In this document: in pieces, positions 54,845 to 64,000 of the stretch | Layout of the letters: every line of letters begins with the position of its first letter | How positions within the stretch are numbered: position 1 is the first letter of the stretch | Assembly (NCBI RefSeq): GCF_000699445.3 | Contig: NC_067202.1 | Span: 12,119,924-12,183,923 of the forward strand | Direction: 5' to 3' | DNA from: Schistosoma haematobium | Lineage: Eukaryota; Platyhelminthes; Trematoda; Strigeidida; Schistosomatidae | DNA length: 64,000 nucleotides | Program-made: the position numbers and the translations under genes | Notes under the pieces: generated by a model | What the model was told of the DNA's origin: nothing | Seen by the model: only the letters and a program-made list of their open reading frames with translations | Databases searched by the model: none

Positions 54845-55290
54845 GTGAGAAGGGGTTTTGTGGAGATTTTAGAAATATCACCGGTTGAAATCATGAGTCA
54901 TTTGAAGCTAGATCGCCATGGGAAACCTGAGAGCACTGGACTTCAAGAGATACTCTTGGAGTTCTAATGAGAAGCCGTGACCAGTGGAGTTCGACCAGGT
55001 CTGTTGTGAGATATCAACTCACTGAAGACAATGGTGGATGGTGGCTCAATTTCGTGGATTGGTTGGAGTTAGACATTAACATTGTTGCATGCCAGCCCAG
55101 TGGTCTAGAGATTAAGCCTTCGCGCGCGAGACTGTCAGGTTCTGGGTTCGAATGTTGAAGGGGTGGGATCATGGATGCACACTGCTGAGGAGTCTCATAT
55201 TAGGAGTAATCGGCCGTCCAGTGCTTGTAGATTTTCCATGGTGGTCTAGCTTCAATTGACTCATGATTTCAACCAGTGAAAATTATTTCT
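54845..55290 (+). mobile_element. Family B long form, complete
   Basis: ggttttgtggagattttaga flank, left arm 54878-54940, inner region (gtgagatatcaactcactga), tRNA-like boxes (agcccagtggtctagagatt, gggttcgaatgttg), hammerhead at about 55175-55225 (cactgctgaggagtctcata; GAAA changed to TAAT), right arm to about 55280. The longest copy that still has both arms. Confidence 0.8.
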
Positions 55291-55319
55291 TGGTCATGAA
55301 AATCAAATTGAATTAAGTG

Positions 55320-55830
55320 GAGTTAGAAACTACGAATGCCCTGGTACGGACGAGAGTGGGGAGAATCAGCCCTCTTTCTCTCACCAAATGCTCTCACATG
55401 GCCACGTGCATACAACCACTAACAGGGACGTTCTATTCACTGCCTTCTCGCACCATTACTTGTGCAAAAAAATTGAGAGGATGAAAAGCGAGTGTCCGGC
55501 GCTTTAACCGGGTTGGTGGACATGCAGAGACAACCTAGGGGAGTTAGAAAACCCTGATTCCAAACCAGTGGTGCACATGGACACCAGGATCCTAAGGGAA
55601 CAAATGGATTATGAACCGATTATTGTTCACCGGCTATCATAGGACTGCCTTGTGGATCAGACCTTTAGGTCGTAGGCTCGGGATGCGGCCCCCGAATAAA
55701 ACCACATGCTTCGGTTTGAGCACCCTGGCAGTATCCCAGCCCTCAAACAAATCGAATAATTTATGTGGCGCATATCTATTTCATGCCCTGTACCCATGTT
55801 CACGTTTTTAAACAAATAAATAAACAAACG
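55320..55830 (+). repeat. Long non-coding dispersed repeat with A-rich tail
   Basis: About 510 bp, GC-richer than its surroundings (gaatgccctggtacggacga, caacctaggggagttagaaa), ending aaacaaataaataaac. Its last 190 bp recur at 4905-5098. Likely the 3' part of a non-LTR element; no ORF. Confidence 0.6.
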
Positions 55831-56344
55831 AACTACGAGTTGACTCATTAGGTCATTCTTTCGTGTTTCAAAAACATAGTTCAAGGCATAACGTTAGAAT
55901 CAAATCATATATGTATATAATTAAAGTGTACTATGCTATCTTACTGATAATAGAACCTAGAGGAATACAGTACGATAACTGACAATATACAGATTGATAA
56001 CAAACATGATTGCTACCCTTTCTCTAGAATTTTACAATTCAATGAGCTGCGGAATGCCCGAAGATCAAGCTTAGATTATGACTATATAAGTAATATTGAA
56101 ATGAAATAATTACTGCCTTCTAAAACTACAAAACCGAACAGAAAAGGCCACCAAATGCTTCCTCCCTACCCCTGATCGGTTCAGTAAGATTTGTATCAAT
56201 CACACAGTACATTAAGCCGAAATTCGGAGTAAAGAATTTCTATCTCACTGACCAATGACCTAAAATGTTGATTCTTTTTTTCAGTCGTCTCCTATCACAT
56301 ACAGTTCTGTTTATAACATGAATAATATAACAATTAGTCATATC

Positions 56345-56515
56345 ATTTTTAGTCAGGGAGGTGTTTTGTGGATATTATAGTAATTTACTACTTGAATTCA
56401 TGAGTCAATTAAAGCTGGACCATTATGGAAAATCTGGAAGTAATGGATGGCCGTTTCGTCCTAGTATGGGACTCCTCAGCAGTATGCATCCACGATCCCG
56501 CCTTCCAAGCTCATA
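56345..56515 (-). mobile_element. Family B 5' half, minus orientation, with hammerhead
   Basis: ggtgttttgtggatattata flank, arm, and minus-strand hammerhead at about 56438-56486 (gtttcgtcctagtatgggac, tcctcagcagtatgc): CTGAGGA and GAAA intact. It stops at gatcccgcc, so the tRNA-like part is missing. Confidence 0.7.
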
Positions 56516-56519
56516 TCAC

Positions 56520-58680
56520 ATCATTTTTACTATCTAAAAATAGGCCGATCAAACTAGACACAAAATTGGACTTATAAATTACTTAATCAATTGTAACATA
56601 TTATAGCTCGAAGGAATTTGGTTCGTCATATGTTATGGCGTGTGTTACTAATGATGACAGTTATAAGTGGTATGTTTTGTCAATCGGAAGTGACATGTCT
56701 AGCGCCAATCTAAACAAGACATTAATTATATTATTTATCTATTCGAATTGTTCTTTTATTTCAAATACCATTAGCTATACTTCGTTAATCAGGAAGTTCG
56801 CAATAGATTAGATACTACTTTAATTAAATATGACGGTGAAATTACACTATACAGCCAATCTTGCAAAATGCTGAAGTGAACTTTGAAATTTTCTGTTTCC
56901 TATTGGGCAATATGTATGTAGCAGTAAATAGATCCCCAAAATCAATAGCTCTGTAAGTGTTTTACATTTGTTGCTGACCGCATTAGTTTTAATGGATTTG
57001 TAGTGGCATTGGACCATAACTACACAATCTTCAAAGCTGAACACAAGACTACTCAGAAAATAGGTATTCAATATTTAACGCGGAGAAATACCTAACGATG
57101 GAGAAGGCGCGAATAATGAATTGAATGGACTGGAGTTGATCGAGTGGTATGTCTCGGCCATGCAGGCGTGGTCTCTGTCGAATGTTACCTATTCATATTA
57201 AATATATTGTTCTTTCTCTAGCCCAACCTTGTTCTACATCATGTATTGGTAATTGATACGATACAGTAAGTTGGTGTAGTCGATGGTGTGACTTCCACGT
57301 AAGATCTTATAGATTAGGCAGTTATATCATGACAAATCTACAAATTTAGGATTAGGTCTATTATTAGAGCAGTACTAATATCATAGTAGACCATAGTTCT
57401 ACAGATTCACCTAGCTGAAGGCACTCGGTCACGCATCCACACCAGATCACGAGTGGGTTCGCCGCATTTCACATCTTCTACAACTGATAGCCAGTTTATA
57501 TTGGTCACTTCTCGATATATCGATATTCTGTCAAATATATCTTCGAACCTCTTCGCTTCTGATTTCACTGGGTTGGCACGTTTTGATTATAAAAGCTGCT
57601 ACTGGTCAAGATGTTGTGGAGATAGGCCTGACAAGCTCATTTTGTAAATAGTTTTCAATGTTAGTTGTATTCATTTCGCCAACCTTCCACTGTATGTATA
57701 TTTAACATTAAATGACTGTAACTGTTTTAGTAAATGACCTTGAACACACTTTCCGTTGTGATTCTGACATAGCGTGACATACCGTTGCTGGCTAGCAAAT
57801 ACACTGCTTCTCACACATTCCTTGTTCTATTTTCATTCGTGATTGAGTTAACTGAGATCTAAAACAAATATTATTTACATTCATAGACTCTGAGTGCGAA
57901 TACCCCATACCTTACTTTGGATTACACCACTGGAGAGTTCGTCGACACGTTTGGAAATTACCCAGTATTTATAATTGTGGATTTATTGTACCAGACTAAA
58001 CCTGAACACGCATTATTTTGGGTGAACTTAAGTAAAGTCCCGTTTTTATTGTATTTGTAACATTTAACTGGTATATATTAATATTACTATTGATTTTTAT
58101 TAACTTTGTTGATACTTTTTGCGTTTATATATCGTCTGGTCCACCACAGTGTTGTCAAACTCCGAATACTTGTGGCATCTTCACGTACATAGACTATTAG
58201 AAAATAGTGATGACACCAAAAACAGGTATGGTGACTTTACGTGGCTTACAGAAATCTTTGAGGTTTATATCTGGGTTTTTGCTATCCTAAAACGAACTTA
58301 TTTCGTTATGCTAACTCAGTGCATGTTTGAGTGATCAACATATTATAAATCATTTCATAAATTACTTCTCATTATATTCATCAGGGTTTTTTTACAATTT
58401 CTTTGAAATCAACTTCGTAAAACACAGATTTGAGATCTGTAATGGACGAAACTCCTGATATTTTAAATTGAATTTTGGGAAATATGAAGTCTTCCTACTC
58501 AACGTTTTATGATTTTTTCAAGAATTTGCTTTGAACATATGAACATTCCCTAAGTGACTTACACTAAATTCCCTAGGTTTATTATTTTACAGAAAAAAAG
58601 CTCTAAGCCTTCGTATGTCTTACTTTCACCATGACATTGCAGGGCCAAATCATCCGGCAGTTGGGTCATTGAATATCGAG
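56520..58680. other. Intergenic sequence, little recognised
   Basis: 56625-56725 is a partial repeat H. Open stretches near 57450-57650 on both strands do not give a recognisable domain. Otherwise nothing supported. Confidence 0.4.
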
Positions 58681-58689
58681 CAAATCATT

Positions 58690-59480
58690 GATCCTCGTCA
58701 AGGTCAGGGACAGCCAACGCGCATCAGTTAATCGTATGCCATGGACTGGCCCATTTTCTTAGTACACCATGCTGTTGTTGTTCCTTTACAAACACCTGAC
58801 TAGAAACAAAGTCAAAAAATGTGTATAATATTCCTATAAAGTTACAGGCAAACCTGAAATGAAGCTGAAGAGGATCAATCCATGATGTGTGTACAGAGAT
58901 ATTCGTGGATGGTGGTCCTACAATCAGTGGGACTTGGCGGCTCATATCAGGGGGTTTTGAAGCCCCTGGCGTCTACATTATAGCCTAGACAGTTGATAGA
59001 ATGAAGTTGAAATTGGAACTTGAGTCGGTTCGCGGAAATACCCGTATCAAGAAAACTTCAAAAGAACTTAACAAAACGTTCATCATGCAGCTCAGTATTT
59101 TCAGCATGAACTACTATGTCATCCTGGAACGACCCAACGTCATCGGAACTGCTTACAATCTGATTCATAGCCTGGAATATCGCAGGTGAAAAATTTATTC
59201 AGAGAGGTGGGAATATGTATCGAAAAAATCTGAATGGTGTATTGATAGTAGTTAGTCCACTCAAAATTCTTTCCGGTGTAATTTAAAAATATCCGATTTT
59301 AGGTCTTCTCTAGAAAAAAATTAGACTTCCGTAATTTAAATAGTATGTATTTGGTTTCTTTAGAGGAACAACTTTGCTACAATAGCAGAGTATTAAGCGT
59401 CAACCTATGAACACTTCAAACTTTAGATTTTTTACTTTCAGCTCAGTTAAACAACTCACTTGAGATCGTTATCCTTTTTC
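58690..59480 (-). mobile_element. Decayed Ty3/gypsy-type reverse transcriptase, minus strand
   Basis: Minus-strand reading from about 59480: TTINTPFRFFRYIFPPL, then SPAIFQAMNQIVSSSDD, then QDDIVVHAENTELHDERF (the usual YxDD box appears as QDD). After a stop come GISANRLKFQFQLHSINCLG and YNVDARGFKTP with PPSPTDCRTT. The order matches LTR-element reverse transcriptases (palm, catalytic box, thumb with xLGY.VDxxG). Multiple stops and frameshifts. No LTRs, protease, RNase H or integrase were found with confidence. Confidence 0.8.
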
Positions 59481-61400
59481 CAACCCATTTATCTAATTCA
59501 TTCTTCAAGACCTTTCTTAAATCAAACAAAACCTGCCCACACTTCAAGAAGACAGGGTCACCTTTATGATAAAGCGTATCAGTTCAGTTTTATTACTTTC
59601 TACAGCATTGCAATAATGTAGAATCAGATAGGCACTGTCCCTAGAATCACAAGGATTTGTACTGTGGAATGCCTGGAGTGTCACTTGGCACTTCTAAAAT
59701 ATTTATGTGTTGACATGACGATGGAATATGATTATCAGATAGTTAGACAAACAGGTAGTTATATAGCTCGGCTGAAGTGGGAGTACAATAACAATGTTTC
59801 TTAGGCATACAATCATTGTGGCTGAGCAAACACTGGACGTTGAATCTTCGGTGAAAAGTAGTGAAGTACAATGAATTTCAATGCCAGATACAACCCGGAA
59901 TGAATGACTCAGTAGTAATGAGCGAACTGAAAGAAAGAATAATGACGACGTATTTCAATTATTCAGTGTTGGAGATAAAAGGGTGGCTTGTTCGTCTGAT
60001 GGACACCACTTATAAAATTGGAATTAGCGAGATTGTTGGAAAAATACCAATTTATTTTGGTGTGAAAATCAAGACTGCTAAGTTCATATTAAGTTTCTTC
60101 GAGAAACGTAGGCAGCAATTACCGGAAGCTATCAAAAGTGTACCGCGAACATCATTTGTATGTTTTACTTATTGCTGCCGAAATTCTGCTTTCTAGCACT
60201 AAGACGTTGATCAGTTATTTCAGTTCCACGTATTGTTGACCAACGGTTACGTGCATGATGATCTGTTCAAACTGTTGAATAGAATAATGAACAGAAGTGT
60301 TTGTTGTCATAACTATTTGACAGATATTGCTGCCTGGTTCTTGAACAAATGTTTCCGTTTCGGTTGTTTGTGATCGCGTACAATTCATTGACATTGAAAG
60401 TTCTGCTGTTATAGCCTATAGCACTGTACAACATAATATACTTCAAAGTAATGGTGAGTATCTACGAAGGTCACTTCTTGTAAAAATGAAAATGCTATTA
60501 GAATTTTGTGACTAGTTAGAGACCGAGGAAAACAGGTGAAACTGTTCTACAGTCATTGTTAGTCGATATAGTAACAGCTCTTCTACATCTTCAAAGGACA
60601 GATATCAGGAGTCCTGAACTGTTGATACCACTAGTCTTGTTTCAGTCATGCTAACGCTTCATCTCTAGCAACAATGCTTTTATGTTCGTGGTTTTGATTG
60701 CAGCTAGATTTTTATACCTGGTGTTGACAGTTCGTGAATGGAGTGAGGAACCTACGGGAATCCTGAACAAAAAGGCAAAGGATATTTATTCCGATAGGTT
60801 TTATTCGGAAATATGTGGCCAGTTTTGTTGACCAACAACCTACATTGACACCTGTGATTGCTGAATACAACTGATTCATGTTTATCTAAGGAACAAATAA
60901 TTCAGTCAATCGAAAGTGGTAAAATGAATCGATAATATGGATTATATACACGATACGCGAAATATGTCCGTACTATGCTTTTATCAACAGGTATTATCGC
61001 TTATTCGGTAAACGTCATGTACACTCAGATCATAGGACACTAAGGTAATAAATTGTTAAGAATATTGACTGCTCACGTGCTAAATAGAGAGAAGTGTATC
61101 TGCGATGTTCTATTTAGAGAGAAGCACGCATAAATTCACCGCGCTTCGAAAATAAACAACAGACACTAAATAATGATAACTTATTGGTTGTAAATAACAA
61201 CAGACATCCCTAACAAAGAGGGAAAACATTTCTATCGTCGGTGCGATCGAACAAAAGAGATAAAATCACACACAAATATTCTGTGAACGGTACTTCAATA
61301 CGACGGCCGCCGAAAGGAAATGTTAGGTAAAAGAAAACGAAACATAAGTTATCTTGCACTAGTTGTTTCAATCTTCTTATCGATTTTAAGGACTAGAACT
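59480..61400. other. Intergenic sequence, nothing firmly recognised
   Basis: The longest open frame (59861-60196, +, about 111 codons) has a plausible helix-rich product but no domain I know. Could be a fragment of the nearby retroelement or chance. Confidence 0.35.
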
Positions 61401-61409
61401 AATCAGTTT

Positions 61410-61560
61410 TTTTGTTGTATGTGAATCCTGTGTGAACTGCCTCGATATTGCTTTAGTTCGCAATCATTGTAAACATAGATGGATGGTGGTTAGCTGTGGA
61501 AATTAGGAAGGGAGTTTCGTCCTATTTGGGACGTGTCACCTGAATTCACTTGTATTCTGG
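61410..61560 (-). repeat. Family A fragment
   Basis: gaactgcctcgatattgctt and a minus-strand hammerhead relic (gtttcgtcctatttgggacg). Confidence 0.55.
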
Positions 61561-61575
61561 GGTTCTGCTGTAGTC

Positions 61576-62530
61576 TTAAGTGTCCATGGGAAAATTCAAA
61601 TAATCAACACAAATCAACGGGCAGGTATGTCTTAATTTAGCACTTGACAGAGTATAAGAGGAAGGAATGATCTTATTCACTAGAGACAGCGAAGTTTGTG
61701 CAGAAGACAATGAACTGGGATCAAACAGTTGCCAAAACTTCGGGTCTTCTTCTGATGCCCTGTCTTTCGGTCTATCCATAAGTGAACAGCCGTGAAGTAT
61801 GTGGAACAAGCTTAAGAATTTCCTCAAAATATTTTCATTAGTGACACACTATTACCATTTTTTTAAAACTAAAACAAGGTTCTCAATACATGTTTGCCTG
61901 CTCATGTGTGTGAGAGGTGGCGAATTAGTTAAGCCGCTCGACGTTTGGCCGTCAAATCCTATGTACGGATCCTGTTTCACTCACTCTGGTTTGATAGGGC
62001 GACTGACCTACATGCTCTGACTGTACCTCCCACTCAGATACCACAAGAAAGAGCTTATTCTTCCCTGAACATATTTTGCAAACTCCAGACAAAAGCCTAG
62101 GTTCTTCCATCATCTGAGGCCTACATGAATTCCAGAATTTTCGCAATTTCCCTTTCAGACACTTTGGTTGATTATAATGAAATATTAGTTCCCTTTCCCG
62201 TTGTAGACATCGAGAGGCAAGAATGACTGGTGATCGTATGGAGATGATGGTAGCTATATGGTAAGTAATTAGATGCTTCTGGTCTGTGTCAGCATAAGTT
62301 GTTTTCATCAACGTCGGAAAGTCAGCTATCGAGGAGCAAAGTGCATCTTAAGTTGTTGCTCCAAGTAATCTTCTGCAACAGCAAAATTTAAAAAAAAGCA
62401 AGATATTTGGGTCAAGATTTTTTGATACTTCTGGTTTTCACACGTCGACACTTTGGACGTATATATAAGTTGCACAACTAATGTTGGACTAAGGCTTTGC
62501 TTCTCTGAGTCGCTGAGTGGCACCATATCA
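61576..62530 (-). other. Cluster of minus-strand open frames of unknown nature
   Basis: Three consecutive minus-strand frames: 62526-62326 (ends EDYLEQQLKMHFAPR), 62311-61952 (119 codons, with CLKGKLRKFWNSCRPQ) and 61827-61576 (with MDRPKDRASEEDPKFWQLFD). A gtgagt donor-like site follows ACCAGA near 61980. They may be exons of a neighbouring minus-strand gene or pieces of the same decayed retroelement upstream of its reverse transcriptase. No domain is recognised. Confidence 0.3.
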
Positions 62531-63109
62531 CATACAGCTCTGGTGGTCTCTAAAATCTATAAAAAGTGGAGCTGTTCATCAGTTACATATGACTACTGCT
62601 TGCAGTATTTACTCCGGTTATATCATTTACCGGTCCTTATTTGACAAACTAATCTGCTATTAGCCTTGCGCTTATCCATAGGATTGGAACGGAGTGCTGT
62701 CACTTAGCTCAACGTCTCCAGTAACTGGTCTGAAAACGTGATGGCGTTTGCGGTTTTTCGCCTTGATATATAGATTTATTTATTTACACCTCGTTCCGCA
62801 AACATTCCACCTTGACGTCCGCGAACCCATGTTAACACTTTGTAAACTTATTTGCACTACACCTAATCTCATGTATTTTTTGAGGCTGTAGTGAGAGTGC
62901 TATGGCGACACCTATATTCCTGTTACAGTGTTTTGACCCTTCGTCATTCTTTCGCCCATGAATATGTTTATGAAACAAGAACACTCCTCTCAAACGCCGT
63001 GTTGTTTCCCGCACAGAGCTTTCATATCTAGGAATAAAGATTTTCCCTTATGTTTAGTTATCTCAAAATCTTTTGTTCTCAATTACCCTCTTGCTAACTA
63101 CTGACTCAG

Positions 63110-63190
63110 CTATATTAGCTGGACTACTGTCTGGTGATGATGCAAGTTCATCGGAATGGCCCAGATTTCAGAAGGGTCCGACAAACTTAT
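63110..63190 (+). CDS. Candidate internal exon of a neighbouring gene
   Basis: Acceptor gactcag at 63109 and donor gtaagg at 63191 frame 81 nt reading AILAGLLSGDDASSSEWPRF and QKGPTNL. Composition looks coding, but no partner exon with matching phase was found in the window. Confidence 0.25.
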
Positions 63191-64000
63191 GTAAGGCGAG
63201 CTAGCTTTTGTTTATTAATAAAGTTCTACAATTGGCGAATTATCACATTTAGGTGACGGTAATCTGCTAAATGTATGTAGCTGTTTCCCGACAGAAAAAA
63301 TTAAAAAAGATCAGTGCATTTAATTCAAATTTTTATCGTAGTACTGTTTAACCATCTAATTCGTGATGAGAAATAGACAGTAGATAGGACATACAAATAC
63401 ACAGTCCACTACACCTCATGTGAATGTTATGAACTCTCAAATATTGGACGTTGAATTTAAAAATCAACCCATGAGAAAGATATTTTTTGAAAAGGTGCTA
63501 ATTTTCATGAAATGTATTAAAAAAATTGTCTATTTTGTCAGATTTTAAGTCAATTTGTTTTTCTTCTCCCTCCCGGATGCGGAACAAAGTAAACCGGCGC
63601 CTTCGAATCTCATGAATGTGAGTAGTTTACCCAGGGTTTTGAGTAGTTAGGTTGTATTACACTCTTTAAAATGATTTTTAACACTGCAATCAATGTGTAT
63701 CATTGCTTGAAATTAAGATATTCATTGAATTACACTTATACGACGTCATATCATATGCGAACAGTTAGCCAAGTAAATGCATTGAATTTATTAGAATAAA
63801 GGGTTTATCACTTCCTATATTTGTTACTTTGGTCATCTAATTTTCCCCTCGTTTAGCACTATTTTAATTCTCCTACTGAGTCTGTTTGGATAAACATTTT
63901 AAATTACTAGGACGTAAATGAATGTTCCATACATGTTTAAGGATCTCGCACTCGTAATTCATTGCTGTTAGATATTTTTCGTCAATTAACGGAGCTTAAG

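Noticed and set aside
58854..58972. A minus-strand exon resembling the start of a fibronectin type III domain (GPPSTNISVHTSW) with plausible splice sites
   Set aside because: Another frame of the same bases continues the gypsy reverse transcriptase (YNVDARGFKTP), which extends on both sides, so the domain-like reading is a shadow.
1..64000. CRISPR array, operon promoters, riboswitches or other prokaryotic features
   Set aside because: Introns, SINEs and retroelements show this is eukaryotic nuclear DNA; no regularly spaced short repeats were found.

Overview
The window looks like nuclear DNA of a blood fluke (Schistosoma, probably an African species). It is AT-rich, with small exons, kilobase-scale introns and GT-AG splice sites. 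The introns are packed with schistosome-type repeats: hammerhead-bearing tRNA-like SINEs of the Sm-alpha kind, non-LTR retrotransposon tails, a Penelope-like element and LTR remnants. Nothing bacterial, no operon and no CRISPR array was seen. Everything here is read by eye; no alignment or folding program was run.

About 85% of the window (1007-54379, + strand) is one gene. Twenty-one exons could be chained by acceptor, donor and codon phase, giving 4944 nt, or 1647 codons plus a stop. The gene is open at its 5' end, because the first visible exon already follows an intron acceptor. The product is a very long alpha-helical coiled coil (about residues 1-1126 of the visible part), followed by a Ser/Thr/Asn-rich, probably disordered tail with two compact basic motifs. 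My best family guess is the MTCL/SOGA group of microtubule- or Golgi-associated coiled-coil proteins; that assignment is tentative.

The introns hold most of the novelty. At least three different repeat families combine a tRNA-like pol III promoter region with a type I hammerhead ribozyme. Family A matches the known Sm-alpha type. Family B is bounded by long terminal inverted repeats and occurs as complete units (for example 49052-49311) and as bare palindromes. A third family has its own stem sequences (best copy 43567-43611, minus strand). Other intronic items are a 1.57-kb element with 213-bp inverted arms (1521-3089), a near-identical 0.6-kb duplication (about 40768-41357 and 51117-51712), a Penelope-like remnant with a GIY-YIG endonuclease (16489-17520), several non-LTR fragments, and an antisense intronless ORF pair that looks like a broken retrocopy (31966-32870).

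From 54.4 kb to the end the window is mostly intergenic. It carries the 3' flank of the coiled-coil gene, a family B element, a long non-coding dispersed repeat, a decayed Ty3/gypsy-type reverse transcriptase on the minus strand (about 58690-59480), and a few weak exon-like stretches near the right edge that may belong to a neighbouring gene.
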